The notes beneath the pieces are model-generated. The model saw only the letters and a list, made by a program, of their open reading frames with translations, was not told the DNA's origin and made no database searches. The position numbers and the translations under genes are program-made. Below, in pieces: positions 1 to 11,900 of a stretch of 64,000 nucleotides of DNA. The DNA is from Symsagittifera roscoffensis (taxonomy: Eukaryota > Xenacoelomorpha > Acoela > Convolutidae): positions 17,021,318 to 17,085,317 of the forward strand of contig NC_087070.1 in assembly GCF_963678635.1 (NCBI RefSeq). Direction: 5' to 3'. The number at the start of each line of letters is the position of its first letter. The first letter of the stretch is position 1.

Positions 1-1326
1 TTGTCAAAAAAATGTTTCTCATTTTTTTGGGTTTCTGTTTTTCGTCCTAGTTTCTATCGGTTCAATTTAAATTTTTTTAACGCCATTTTTTATCTGGTAG
101 GCTTTTTATTTATCACTTTTAAAAGATTTGGTTTTTTGCCAATTTAAATAGTTTTTACCAGAACTTAAACTTCACAAATTTTTAAATTTAGCATGTCTGA
201 TATTGAGTTTTTTCTTTTTTTTTTCCGGTTTTTATAAATATTGAAACTGTTTCAATTTGTTCAACTGTTTTGAAACTTAGTCAACTTATTTTGTGTAATT
301 TTGAGGGCATAATTAATCCATTTGGGATCATGTGTTTCAGTTTGGATGGGTCGTAAAAACCTTTAAGATAAATGGAATTTTTTATGATAAGTTTTGTTTT
401 CGGTTCAACATGCTTCGACCCAAAGTTTGTCGCCTTTGTTTCCGCTCGGTAATTGATTTCCATTTTTAAGGGCTGTTTTTGAATTTCATCTGATACAAAT
501 ATGAAGTTTTTGTAGCTGTAATTTTACAACTTTCGTCAAGTTATTTTTTCAAGTATTTTTTTCCAACATAATTTTTCTTTTCTTACCTGTTTTTTTTTTC
601 ATTCACTATTTTGTAGCGCAATGTATTTTTGCATCGTAAGTGTTGCGAAGCTCTAAGGTTGACTAATTGTACTTGAGCTCACCTTGCAACTGCAGCGCAC
701 GTGCGATTTTAACCAGCCATCATGTGATTGCTGAGAGCCATCGCTACAAGGCGTCACAAGGTCCATGTTCCTTACCAGCTCGAAAAAGCCATACAAAGTT
801 GTGCCTGTTTTCATCCCCCTTAAACTCCCATAAGCATCAATATCATAGTTTAATGAGCGGGTTTTATGTGGTTAAATATACAGACCAAATATAATGAAAA
901 AGACTAAAAAAAGAGCCAAAGTTCTCTAAAAATGTTAATAGGTTTCACTAAAAAATTTATTTGTTCGCTCTGAAATGCACTACTTTCAAAAGATATTTTC
1001 AGTTGGCTTAAGTAAATCGAATCTCAGAAAAAGGAGATACTGTTAAAGGCACCTATAATTTTTTTGTTAATCAGCAAGCGGATAATCTGCATCCCAGAAG
1101 TGTAATTTAACTTGCTATATACGTAAGTTAGAAGCTCATGTTTGACATTGCTAATAACGCTGTGTTAATATTATACCAGCCCTGGATCGATTGGGCTAAA
1201 AATATTTAACCTTGAGGAAAAGCTCGTAGCTGCTTAACAGAAAGATTTTTCCAAAAAGAGTTGAGGGGAATCATTTTTTTACTCCTTAATTGTATGTTTG
1301 ACATATTTTTGATGTTTTTAGCCCAG
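1..1326. other. AT-rich upstream stretch, no gene seen
   Basis: T-rich on the plus strand, with only short unconvincing reading frames. It ends in a pyrimidine-rich tract and splice acceptors at 1320-1321 and 1325-1326, so at least its right part is probably an intron of the ASZ1-like gene. A copy of a dispersed motif containing GCGAAGCTC sits near 640-655. Confidence 0.5.
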
Positions 1327-2514
1327 AAATTTGAAACTGATATATGCGAATACCTGCTGGACAGTGGAGCCAATTTAGAATACCAGTCAAATTACATGAC
1401 TCCTATTCTTCTGCTAGCCACCTCTGAAGTTTTTTCTACCGAAATTGAGAATTGCTGTAAGTGTGCAAAACTCTTGATTGAGAGAGGGGCGAATATCAAT
1501 GTATCGGATAAATTTCAAACATCTCCGCTAATTTATGCTGTCAAGAACAAGAATTTGAAATTAGTTGAACTTCTTTTGGCTAGTGGGTCGGATATAGACG
1601 CTGTCGATAGTCGAGGATGCAATGCATTACACCATGCATGCAATCACGGCAACATTGAAATCGCGAGAAAGTTAATCGAAGCGGGTTGCAATTACAAACT
1701 CATTAATAATTCGGGATGTACGCCTATTGACTTGGCATATGCTCAGGGGTTTACAGATCTGGGTACGTTTATGGATTCGGGTTGTAAGGGAATAATGCCG
1801 ATGAGAAGAACGCCGAAAATGGACAATGGAACTTCTGCGCAACTAAAGCAATTGTCAGATTTGGAGATCTTTTTGTCTGGTTTGGATTTGCTCGATCTGT
1901 TGCCTTTGCTTCAAGATCAGAATTGTATTTCGTTTAAGCAGCTCCTGACTTTGACAGATTCAGAACTGGAAAAAATTGGGATATCACAGTTAGGAATCAG
2001 AAAAAAGATTTTAAATGGGGTCCACGAAGCAAATAAAAAGGACTGGAGATGCGAATCTTTTCCACACACGCGTGAATTCTCGCGGTACTTGAGTTGCTCA
2101 GAAGCGAACAGTATGATTAAGAATATCCTGAGTCAAACTCAATACATGACCAGTAGCGTAGCTTACTTCAGAAAACAGTTGAAAAATGATCCAACGGTCT
2201 TTGTATCATCTGCCAGAAATGAAAACACTGTTTCAAATGTTATTCAATCTGTTTCGATTTCGGTCGAGCAGTTGCGTGAAATTTATTATCAGTTGGAACT
2301 TTTAAATTCGAGTTTGGTGAAATTGATGAAGAATTTTCCGGACAGTGAAAAACAGAATTTGATTGACCAATTGCCGTCATTGGAATCAATGGAAAATCAG
2401 TCGTGGATAAGTAAAAAGTGGTTGATATCTGGTTCTTTGATATGCTTAGCTGTATCGTCATTTTTGTTTTCAAAACTAAATCTGAAATCATTGAAACTTT
2501 CCAAATTATTTTAA
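1327..2514 (+). CDS. ASZ1: ASZ1/GASZ-like protein, last coding exon (5' exons outside or not found)
   Basis: The frame stays open for about 396 codons after a splice acceptor (AG at 1320-1321 or 1325-1326; the second gives phase 0). Visible in order: ankyrin repeats (about 1327-1790; motifs such as LLDSGANLEY, LLIERGANINV, NALHHACNHGNIEIA), a SAM domain (about 1846-2040; FLSGLDLLDLLPLL, then LTDSELEKIGI), a linker, and a hydrophobic segment near the C-terminus (about 2405-2480, WLISGSLICLAVSSFLF). Ankyrin-SAM-C-terminal anchor is the layout of ASZ1/GASZ, a germline protein on the outer mitochondrial membrane that scaffolds piRNA-processing factors. The vertebrate protein is about 475 residues, so some 80 N-terminal residues should lie in upstream exons. 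The stop at 2512-2514 is clear. Another ankyrin-SAM protein is possible, but the tail anchor favours GASZ. Confidence 0.78.
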   Translation, partial: KFETDICEYLLDSGANLEYQSNYMTPILLLATSEVFSTEIENCCKCAKLLIERGANINVSDKFQTSPLIYAVKNKNLKLVELLLASGSDIDAVDSRGCNALHHACNHGNIEIARKLIEAGCNYKLINNSGCTPIDLAYAQGFTDLGTFMDSGCKGIMPMRRTPKMDNGTSAQLKQLSDLEIFLSGLDLLDLLPLLQDQNCISFKQLLTLTDSELEKIGISQLGIRKKILNGVHEANKKDWRCESFPHTREFSRYLSCSEANSMIKNILSQTQYMTSSVAYFRKQLKNDPTVFVSSARNENTVSNVIQSVSISVEQLREIYYQLELLNSSLVKLMKNFPDSEKQNLIDQLPSLESMENQSWISKKWLISGSLICLAVSSFLFSKLNLKSLKLSKLF

Positions 2515-2775
2515 TTATATTTAGATAATCCTGAAATTGAAGATGAGTAAAACGTATTGCATTCTTTTTTCTCTGGACTATCTCAAAATTGCGATGTGAA
2601 GGTTTTTTTAAAAAAAAAGATTTATTTTCGCTTCGGGTGCGGTCTATCAACTGTTCTACCTACTAGTCTAACAACTGGACAGCTCTTATAGCAATTTTAT
2701 CCGTCAAAAATCTCGCCTTGATAGTACTCGCAAAACATACTTATATTTCAGAAAATTATGAAGTAAGTGTAAACC
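2515..2775 (+). promoter_or_regulatory. Short GASZ-dynein gap with splice acceptor and 2-codon uORF
   Basis: Only 261 bp separate the GASZ stop from the next start codon. No AATAAA is present. A pyrimidine-rich tract ending in AG at 2750-2751 is a good 3' splice site, 24 nt before the dynein ATG. Between them lies a minimal upstream ORF, ATG AAG TAA, at 2758-2766. The same bases contain a donor consensus, GTAAGT, at 2763-2768. The arrangement fits a 5'-UTR intron or a spliced-leader acceptor in a two-gene operon. Confidence 0.45.
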
Positions 2776-2937
2776 ATGTCAAAATTGCTCGCGACATCAA
2801 CAGATCCCTACGGCAAAGCATCAGATGATAAGAAAGTGCCAGAAGGAAATGGGATCTGGTCCGAACTGCTGAATAATGTCTCCAGTGGCCTTCCGAGCAG
2901 TGACGCAAATGCCTCTTTCAGTCACGCCTCGAATCAA
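2776..2937 (+). CDS. DYNC1LI: Dynein LIC exon 1
   Basis: Encodes the N-terminus; GIWSELLNNVSS aligns with the LWSCILSEVS region of vertebrate chains. The donor is inferred at 2938 (CAA|GTGATG, phase 0) because exon 2 also starts in phase 0. The frame runs on to a stop at 3016-3018 if unspliced. Confidence 0.75.
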
Positions 2938-5900
2938 GTGATGACCAGTTTACATTCTTCTTTGTCAGAAAATAGAAAATTTTTTACTACTAAGTGTTTC
3001 ACTCAAAACACTATTTGATAAGCTGCTAATTTGCTTTTTTGTTGCTGCTAAAGGAAAATCTAATTCTATAATTGTTCCTAACTCTCTCGAAAGAGTAGGT
3101 GGAACTTATGAGTAGGGTAGGAGTTTCACGCGATTACATACACGTACTTAAAGGAAAATCTGTACGAGATTGAGTAAAGTTTCGTCTGATCCGTTTCAGT
3201 CGTTACTCGGGTAGCTAAAGATGTATTATAAAGTTTCCTGAGTATAGAGAAAAATTGCACGGTGTCCATTCATTTGCATCATGAGAGTACGTGGTTTTCT
3301 AAACTGCTAAGTTAATTGTTATCTGATTAAGAACTGTAGAAAAATAGCGGTTCTCTTGTTTTTTGGAAACGACTTCTTTGGCTGTATGGATTTGTCAAAT
3401 GGGTATTTTTGAACAAATGGTCTTCTTAGTGTCGAGAAAAACAGGCTTGAAAATTTTATTCAATTTAAGCTTTTGTTGCTAAGTTTTAATTTTTCAATAC
3501 ACTCAATATATGGTCTTATGTTCTTAAATCGTATATAAGTTTGTGCTCATTTCTCCGGAAATCTCATTGAAAGGATTTCTGCTCTTTTTTAACACAAGTA
3601 AATGCTTGGTTTTTCATGAGTTCCCTTTTTTAACCTGTCTCGTTTAAATTTGAGCTGAACAACAGTGCTTAATTTCAGTATTTGTGTACGGTGTTCTACA
3701 TTTTATTTCCTTACACTTTTACCATGTGATTTAACGCCATGACTTTAAGGCTCTAACAATTTCTTGCCAAGACAATTTAACTTTTTCGATATTTTAAACA
3801 CCAAATTCATTGCTCAAGTTAGGAAATACTTAATCCTCGCTACTTATTGGCATATCGGGTTATTAAAATTAAAACTTACCTCTAAAACAAATTAAGTTGA
3901 GGCGTAATAATTCAATACTCTGGGTAATTTTCCCAATTCAACCAACTTAAACACCGAAAAACCATATAATGCTCAAATATGATAATATATAGAATTTTGG
4001 GAGTAAACGCTTGCGAGAGGCACGCGTTTTCAAACCAGAATATAATTTTTTTTCGGGTCAACAACTAGCTTAACAGAACTTGAATCATTTTACTTTTCGC
4101 TTACATGAAATCAAAAGTCCGATGATAATTCTCGCACATGGCGAAGAGCTAACGCACTTGCTTGTAAAGTCTAAGGTCATTGTTTCGAATCCGGCCAGGG
4201 CATGTTTTTCTTTGTACGAGGAAAAATGTCCGCGCTTCGATAAATTTTTTCGGACTTCTGTTTGTCTGCGTTTTTTGTCGGCTTAAGGGTCGCAGCATCA
4301 AATTAGGCTAAAATTTTGGCTTTTTTTTGCTCAAATTAAAAAGTATTTCAGTGTTTTCCGGTTTTGGGCAAGTAGTTGAGTTCCATCAAGTTTTGCTCAT
4401 TTTGCTTTTTTTTATTTCTTACATGTTCATTAAAAATTGTAGGAAGTTTTTTCTTAATAAATTTGAGCAGTTAATAAATTCTGTGTTTGGCGCAGTAGTA
4501 ATACCCATGTTTCAGACGACAAATACCAGATGTTCGATTCCAGTCGGGGCCTGTTTTTTTTGTGGAAACTGAAAATTTTCGAATGTTTTTGTGCCTGCTA
4601 ATTTAAGTCGGCTTAGGTCCCGCAGAAAGTTTTGGCTGTTTTTTTAGCATTTTGAAAGTTTTTTTTTGTTAAGTTTTTGGTGCAAGTAATTTTGTTCCAG
4701 AAGTTTTCGTCTTTTTACACTTTCTTCAACTTTATTTTCAGTTTTTGATTTATCTTTTTATTTGCTGGTAATAATAGTCATTCATTTTTTTCATCGCAAG
4801 TGATGCAAAACTCTGCTTGGCTTATGTGTTGAATATCCAAATTAGTTTCACTGTAGATGTCAGTTGACATTTGGTTTATAGTTTAGATGTCAAATGACAT
4901 GGAGTTAATTTGCAATGTGTTAAGCTATATGAAGTTTAAAAGGAACCTTGTGTACTGCTCTAACTCTAAGGCATTATGAAAATTTAATAGCATGTGTTCA
5001 TCTGCTGGTATAGGATGGGACTGCCGTGAATACACTTGCCTCTAAACCTAAAGGCCAGTGTCCCGTAATTGCTTTTTATGTTCCGATCATTGAAATTGGG
5101 GAAAAACGTTGTATTCGGATTTCTTTTTTTTTTGTTTTCTACGCAAAGTCAGGTACAACAAATAATCATTGGAATAGGTCGAGTCCGGCCAGGGTTCCAG
5201 AAGTTTTCGTCTTTTTACACTTTCTTCAACTTTTTTTTTCAGTTTTTGATTTATCTTTTTATTTGCTGGTAATAATAGTCATTCATTTTTTTCATCGCAA
5301 GTGATGCAAAACTCTGCTTGGCTTATGTGTTGAATATCCAAATTAGTTTCACTGTAGATGTCAGTTGAAATTTGGTTTATAGTTTAGATGTCAAATGACA
5401 TGGAGTTAATTTGCAATGTGTTAAGCTATATGAAGTTTAAAAGGAACCTTGTGTACTGCTCTAACTCTAAGGCATTATGAAAATTTAATAGCATGTGTTC
5501 ATCTGCTGGTATAGGATGGGACTGCCGTGAATACACTTGCCTCTAAACCTAAAGGCCAGTGTCCCGTAATTGTTTTTTATGTTCTGATCATTGAAATTGG
5601 GGAGAAACGTTGTATTCGGATTTCTTTTTGTTTTTTTTTTGTTTTCTACGCAAAGTCAGGTACGACAAATAATCATTGGAATAGGTCGAGTGATTTATCA
5701 AATTAAAGCTCTTTCAATTGTAATTCGATCGACAATTTTTTTTTTCCAAAAAGTCCCACTGTCTAGAAAAAACTGGTGGTAAATTTTTGAGTTTTATTTC
5801 AATTTTCGAGTAAAGCGATCGAGTCACGTTCGTTCAGGGTGACCACTTGGTCGCTATTTTAGTGACCAGTCACTATTGGTCACTATTTTTTCAATGGTCA

Positions 5901-8900
5901 CTAAAAGTCACTATTTACAACGGTTTTTGGCGATGGACCCTAAAATTTGTTTTATTTAGTCCTCCTTTGTTTTATTTTGAGATATCCATTTCCCATTTGT
6001 GGTTGCAGACCCTAAAAATTTTCTAAAGGCGCTTTTGGCGCCAAATTATACTATTATTGAGGGGGAGCGCGCGCCGAAAAAACGCAATTTTTTTCCAATT
6101 TTTTCAAAAAGTGCCTTTTTCAGCTTGTTTATTCAAAACTATGCCGGCGGCGAAGAAATTTTGGCCAAAACAGGGACTTTTTAGTGCTTTGGCAGAGTTT
6201 GAAAAATTAATTTGGTCGACCTAAAAAAAAGGTCGACAAAAAATTCGAAAATTGTCATAGTCACTATTTTTCTCTCAAAAAAGTGGTCACCCTGCGTTCG
6301 TTACTTAACTTTTATTTAGGCTGAGAAAACTTGATTTAACCAAAAAGAAAATCATTTTTGGAAGTTTCTTTCGGCGCTTTCAATAAAGGTATCCCACAAA
6401 TAGTTCAGTTTATTGTGCAATAAATTAGAAATATATTTAAACAATTTTTTCCATTATTTGTTTTTCCATAAATTTTTGAAGACAAACGTTGTCGATTATG
6501 TCTAATTTACTAACGTTTTACGCGTTTGTATAGTTTTATAATTACACCACGCTCTAAAACGACACTATTTTTAAAAAGAAAAGATTGTTTTTATAGTTTT
6601 TTATTGTGAATGTGGTTTCAACGTTCCGTGCTACTTGCACAGCATCCAGTTATCTTTCTTTTTTTTGCACTTCTTGCTTCGCCTCCATGCTCTGGATGCG
6701 TTTTTGTGGATTCTGCATAATTGCTATTGAATACAGGTGTAGTTTTGTAGGAAGCTTCGAATTATACGATCACCGCAAGATTAGCTATAATTTGATGTTT
6801 AGTTTGAATTTTTTTGAGAGCGACCTTTATCGAAACATCTTCCCAGAATTGGAACCACGTCTGGAAGGGTGTATTATGATAATGCACTTAACTTACTGAT
6901 ACTAAATGAAGTCTTCTGTCGCTGCTCATGGAATAATTTGAGCGGTTTCAAAAGATATTTTAAAAAATTTTAATTAAACAAGAATTTAAGCTTATTTGTG
7001 TATGCTTGGTCTGGATGGAGGAAAAACCAGCTATTTTAAAGCTAAAAGCTTGGCCATTCTTTAAAAGCAAGTTATATTGTTTTTTTGATGATTGTCAAAA
7101 AAATAGATATTTTTGCCTATTCTGATTTGAAGGGAAATCTTATTGGGCGTACATGTCATATCCCACATAAATATAATCCTCTTGCTTTTTTCTTTTCGAA
7201 ATGGTTAATAGTTGAGTTTTGATAATAAAAAGTATCTAACTGGTTATCGTTGACTGGATCAGAATGAAGACATGTCGAATGGAGATGTCTCTTTGATGAA
7301 TGGAGACCATACAGCGACAGACGACAGTATAGCGACGGGCGGTGGTGGGTCTGCAGCCAAACTTAAAAGCAAACATATCCTTGTGATCGGAGATACGGAG
7401 TCAGGAAAGACTACTCTTCTGTCCGCTTTAAAAGGAGTCTCACCCACATCAGCTGCCGATAAAACTGCTTCTGGAAAGGTACTTATTATTTTTATAAGTG
7501 AGAAAGATTCTAATACAGTATGCAACTCACAATGTTCGCACACGAGCCCTGAGGCTCATCGAGGCGAGACCCTTTTAGTGCGTTGATCGCGTTTAGAACC
7601 CTTGAGCTATAAAGAGGTCCCCAAAAGACTGGGATCATTTTTGAACGCTAGAAAGCATCCCTAATCAATTCTAGAATGTATAATTAATGGAATCTAATTG
7701 GTCGAATTGAAGCTGGTTAAAGTATTTGTGGCTTAGTTAATTGATTCTCACGTCGAGTTTCGATTTGTTATATTTGCCATTAAGAAAAAATAATTGAACA
7801 CAAAAAAGTTATCGAAAAACACTTTTATAAGACCAAACTATCATTGAAAACGATGAAGTGGCTCATTTGTACTTCAAATGACTTGTGAGCTGTTTACAAA
7901 CTGCACTTTGGCAAAATTGTCCCAAGCTTCGACAAAGTATGTTGTCTCGTATTATAGCTGCTTTTTCTTTTTCAGAATAAGGTAATTAAAACAAAGCGTT
8001 TAATCTGTGACCTTCGGTCATCATTTGGCAACGGGAATGGGTTTTATGTGATGATTCAATCCAAACGTGGAAATGTGGTCCTTAGTAGCGGTCAGATTAT
8101 ATTCGAATCCTAATCTGAATGCAGGTGCTTTATGCTGGTGATCGGTGCATCAAAAACACACACAAGAAACTAAAGTATATTTTATGTTTAATTTATGAAG
8201 TACTTTTAGAATCGAGTGAAAAAATCTAGTATGAAAAAGGCAAATTGAAAGATGATAAAAAATTTGCCTGAAAAAATTTTGCAGGGTTGAGAATGATCTT
8301 TTTTGCAATCTTGTCTTGATGTCAGCTATGCTAACTCTTTCTTCTTACGATGGTTAAGTCACGCATAGATTGTGGGTCTAGGAAACTTGGACATGACGGA
8401 GTATTTTGTGTGACTGATATTTGAATCTTATGAAGTGCTTTTGTTAAATTTGATCAGGGCTCGAAATTGATCAAGAGTGGCTATGCTCTGGACTACTACT
8501 ATCTGGACGTGGAGAGTGAAGAGCTGGACATGGAGGAGAGCAGGAAGTGCAGTGTGTGGGTGCTCAGAGGTCACAGCGGAGTCCAGAGTCTATTACAGGT
8601 GCCCACTACCCATACAAACAATACTAGTCATTCGCTGGTCAGTTGAACGCCATTTTTGCAGTAGAATCCTGGTGTTTTTTGATCAGTGTTTTGTGCTTGA
8701 AAATTACGCCTGAGGTAACGTTGTTAAAAACTGAAAATCAAATAAATTGGTTATTTTAACAGACATTGATTTTTAGAAAATTGATTGGTTATTGTAACAG
8801 AAAATCACTCATTGATGAAAAGCTCATAGTATCACGCGAATCAATCATTAAAAATGCTTACAAGCAATCATATATGATTTTGAATGGTTCTGAGCATTAG

Positions 8901-11900
8901 AAAGGAGGCGGTTTAATTTTCTTTTTTTCTTCAAATTTTTGGTAACATTAGTGAAAATTGAGTCATGGTTCTTCTTTTTTAGTCTTCCTACTCGGCCCAG
9001 ATGGTGCCCCAAACCCTCTTCACAATTGTGCTGGACTTTTCTCAGCCATGGAGGTTGAAACAGTCTCTGGAAAACGCGCTGCAGCACATTCAGTCTATTA
9101 TTTCAAAACTTGAAGTTGCCGATGATGTAATAACGACAATGAAGAAGAAACTCGAACGAAGGTTAATGTTTGTGACACTGTTTTCGCTGTTTATGATAGC
9201 ATGAACGTAGTTTAGAGTCTCATATAAAAGTCATAAATTTTGTTCCGACTCAAATTGATTTTTTTGCGATTTGACTTTGAGTTCTTTTCAATCTCAGTTG
9301 ATTTCCTTTGCTTGCATTAGCGATCAGCTTAGTGTATTATTACGAACCTTCTTTTTTTTTTCAAACCTACCTCGCAAATATTATTTGTTCACTTATTTGG
9401 AAATTTCACTGTAGCATTGGATGCATAGCATCTGTTCTTTGCTTTATTTGTGGCTAGTGTTTGGAAGCCATTAAACGTCCGTGGCTGATTGGCTAGTGTG
9501 TGAGACTCTTAGTCTCTAGGTTGCAGGTTCGAATCTCGGACGAAACCGAATTTTTACAAATTCGAGGTTTATTTCTAATGTTTTTTATTGCACCTTATAG
9601 AGCTGCTTTTTGTCGTGTTCTCGCTAGTGTTTGTGAACTGAAGCTTCGCTTCTGTGTAAAAAGAAGGGAGAATCTACTATCGAACAGCAAAAGTGTAAAG
9701 GTCACGAAAAACGGGATCGGCTTCTTGTTTCGAAAGTGGAATTTAATTTTCAGATTTCTCAGCGAAATAAAAATTTTACTTATTGACCCAGATTGCTCAA
9801 ATAAGAGATATTTATCTAAAAAGTGCAATGATTTTTTTGTTTGTGATACTGTGGACGCTGTGTATGATACGATGAGCGTAGTTCAGAGTCTTATATAGGT
9901 CGCGATGATTTTTCCGGAATAGTCTGAAAATTTGTTCCGACTCAAAATTGGTTTTTGCGGTTTGACATTTGAATTCTTTTAAAGATTTAATTTCCTTGGT
10001 TAAAAGAAAGGGAAACTGCACTATAGAACAGCAAAAGTGTAAAGGTCACGTAAAACGTGACCGATTTTTAGTTTCGAAAGTAGAATTTAATTTACAGATT
10101 TCCCAGCGAAATAAAAATTTTACTTTTTGATCTACTTTTCTTATATTGGGTTTATTGTATCAAAAAAGTGCCGATCATGAAAATTTTCTGAAGTTCAACG
10201 CAACTAGCTTTAAGGGCATCTATTTTTTGAAATTTGCAAATTGAAATTATTTCACAAATCAAGTCAGTGTTTTTTTTTTTACTATTTTTGTTCATTGACT
10301 CTTTTCCAACTGTCTGTTGATATGTTTAGGTTTCACGATAAAAAATCATCTAATGATTCAGTTTTCCACAACTGAGCTAATCTTACTTAAGATGTGGGGA
10401 TCATTAAACCTGTGAAACCGAGTTTGCTCTAATCTGTAATTAGAGTTTTTCTCCTGTAAATTACTTTTGCAAATTTTCCACTTGCTTTATTATTGAGCCT
10501 TAATATTTTCCTGGCGCCTTCAAACTTGGCATATCGCCTTTGCACCTTAAGGTCTGGGGTTCGAATACAGGCTGGACTTTGATTTTTCAGTATGTATGTC
10601 ATTGAAATTTTTCCGTTTAAAATTGATTTGTCGAATTTCAATTTATCAGCTTTTGTCAGCAAGTTTTGTCGGCTTGCTTGCCAAGTCACGGATTTTTCCT
10701 AAGCTGTAAGAAAGTAACATGGTAGTTGTATTTAGTAGCATGGTAGTTTTAGTTAGTAGCATGGTATTCGATTTTCAAAAGGGGCATTAATAGAAAGTCC
10801 GTCTACTAGTCCCTTTTTACATTTCCTTTCTGACTACAGGCTTCGAAAAAGTCAGTGGGAAGAGTATTTGGCCCATATTTTAGTTTTTTTTGTAAAACTA
10901 CCATATCAAATCTGAGAAATTACAGGAAGCATAAAATTTATAAGTCTTCTTTCGATTAAATCAGGTCGGTTGGTGGTATAAAACTTAAAAGTCACAGCTT
11001 TTGAATCGCTCAATTTTTTTGATGACAACAATTCTTTTGGCATTTTAGTATTTTGCTCAGTTGGCGTCTAAGCACGTGATATTGGCTGAGTGCATGCTCT
11101 GAAAATACTAAAAGCTTGTTTAATATCGGTGGTTTCTCGTCAGTTTTTCTGAGATTGAGTTTTTCGTTTTTCTAAAATATATGTCTATTTTTTAATGACA
11201 TTTTTCTTAGCCATTTTTTTTTCGGATCATTTGGTGTCTAACCGTGTGTTTTTGTTTTAGTGAGCGCTCAGAAAATACTAGAAGAATTTTTATTGCTAGT
11301 GGTTGTTTTTTTTTCGAGATTGAAATTTTTGTACTTCCAAAAAAAAAGTTTTTTTTTTTATGATTACATTTTTTTGGCGTTTTCTGTTTTCAGATCACTT
11401 GGCGTCTAACGACGTCTTATCAGCTTAGTGAACGCTCGGAAAATACTAGAAGCTTATTTAATGCTAGTGGTTCTGTTTCTTGTCTTTTTCTGAGATATAA
11501 TTATATAATAACGGATGTCCTAAAAAGTTGTTGATTTTTTTTTCACAACAATTTACTTTGCATTTTTTGTTTTCGGATCAATTGGCTGCTAGCTACGTAT
11601 TGTTAGCTTAGTGATGGCTCGAAAAATACTAGAAGCTGATTTAAATCTAATGGTTTAATTTCTCATTTTTTGTGAGATTGAATTTTTCGTATTTTCAAAA
11701 ATGGTATTCCAATCGGGTACTAGACTTTTTTCAGTAAACAATTTTGTCCTCAGAACTCATCTGTATTCGTAGTACCTTGGTTCATAGTGACTTCAAGTTA
11801 CTTAGTGTCTCCTGTACACTTAGCCTGGAGGTAACGAATAAGCCTGGGACAAGATCGAATATGACTAAGACCTATTTTTTTTTTTTCAAACGTTAAGTTG

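Noticed and set aside
2240-2650. 136-codon minus-strand frame opposite the GASZ exon
   Set aside because: Antisense shadow of a clearly coding exon, with no recognisable motif.
9477-9542. Possible functional tRNA gene
   Set aside because: A and B boxes and short acceptor pairing exist, but the arms are incomplete and at least five similar copies with varying anticodon loops show it is a SINE head.
9500-9898. 132-codon frame
   Set aside because: It runs through the tRNA-like head and repeat body; copies elsewhere are not open in the same frame.
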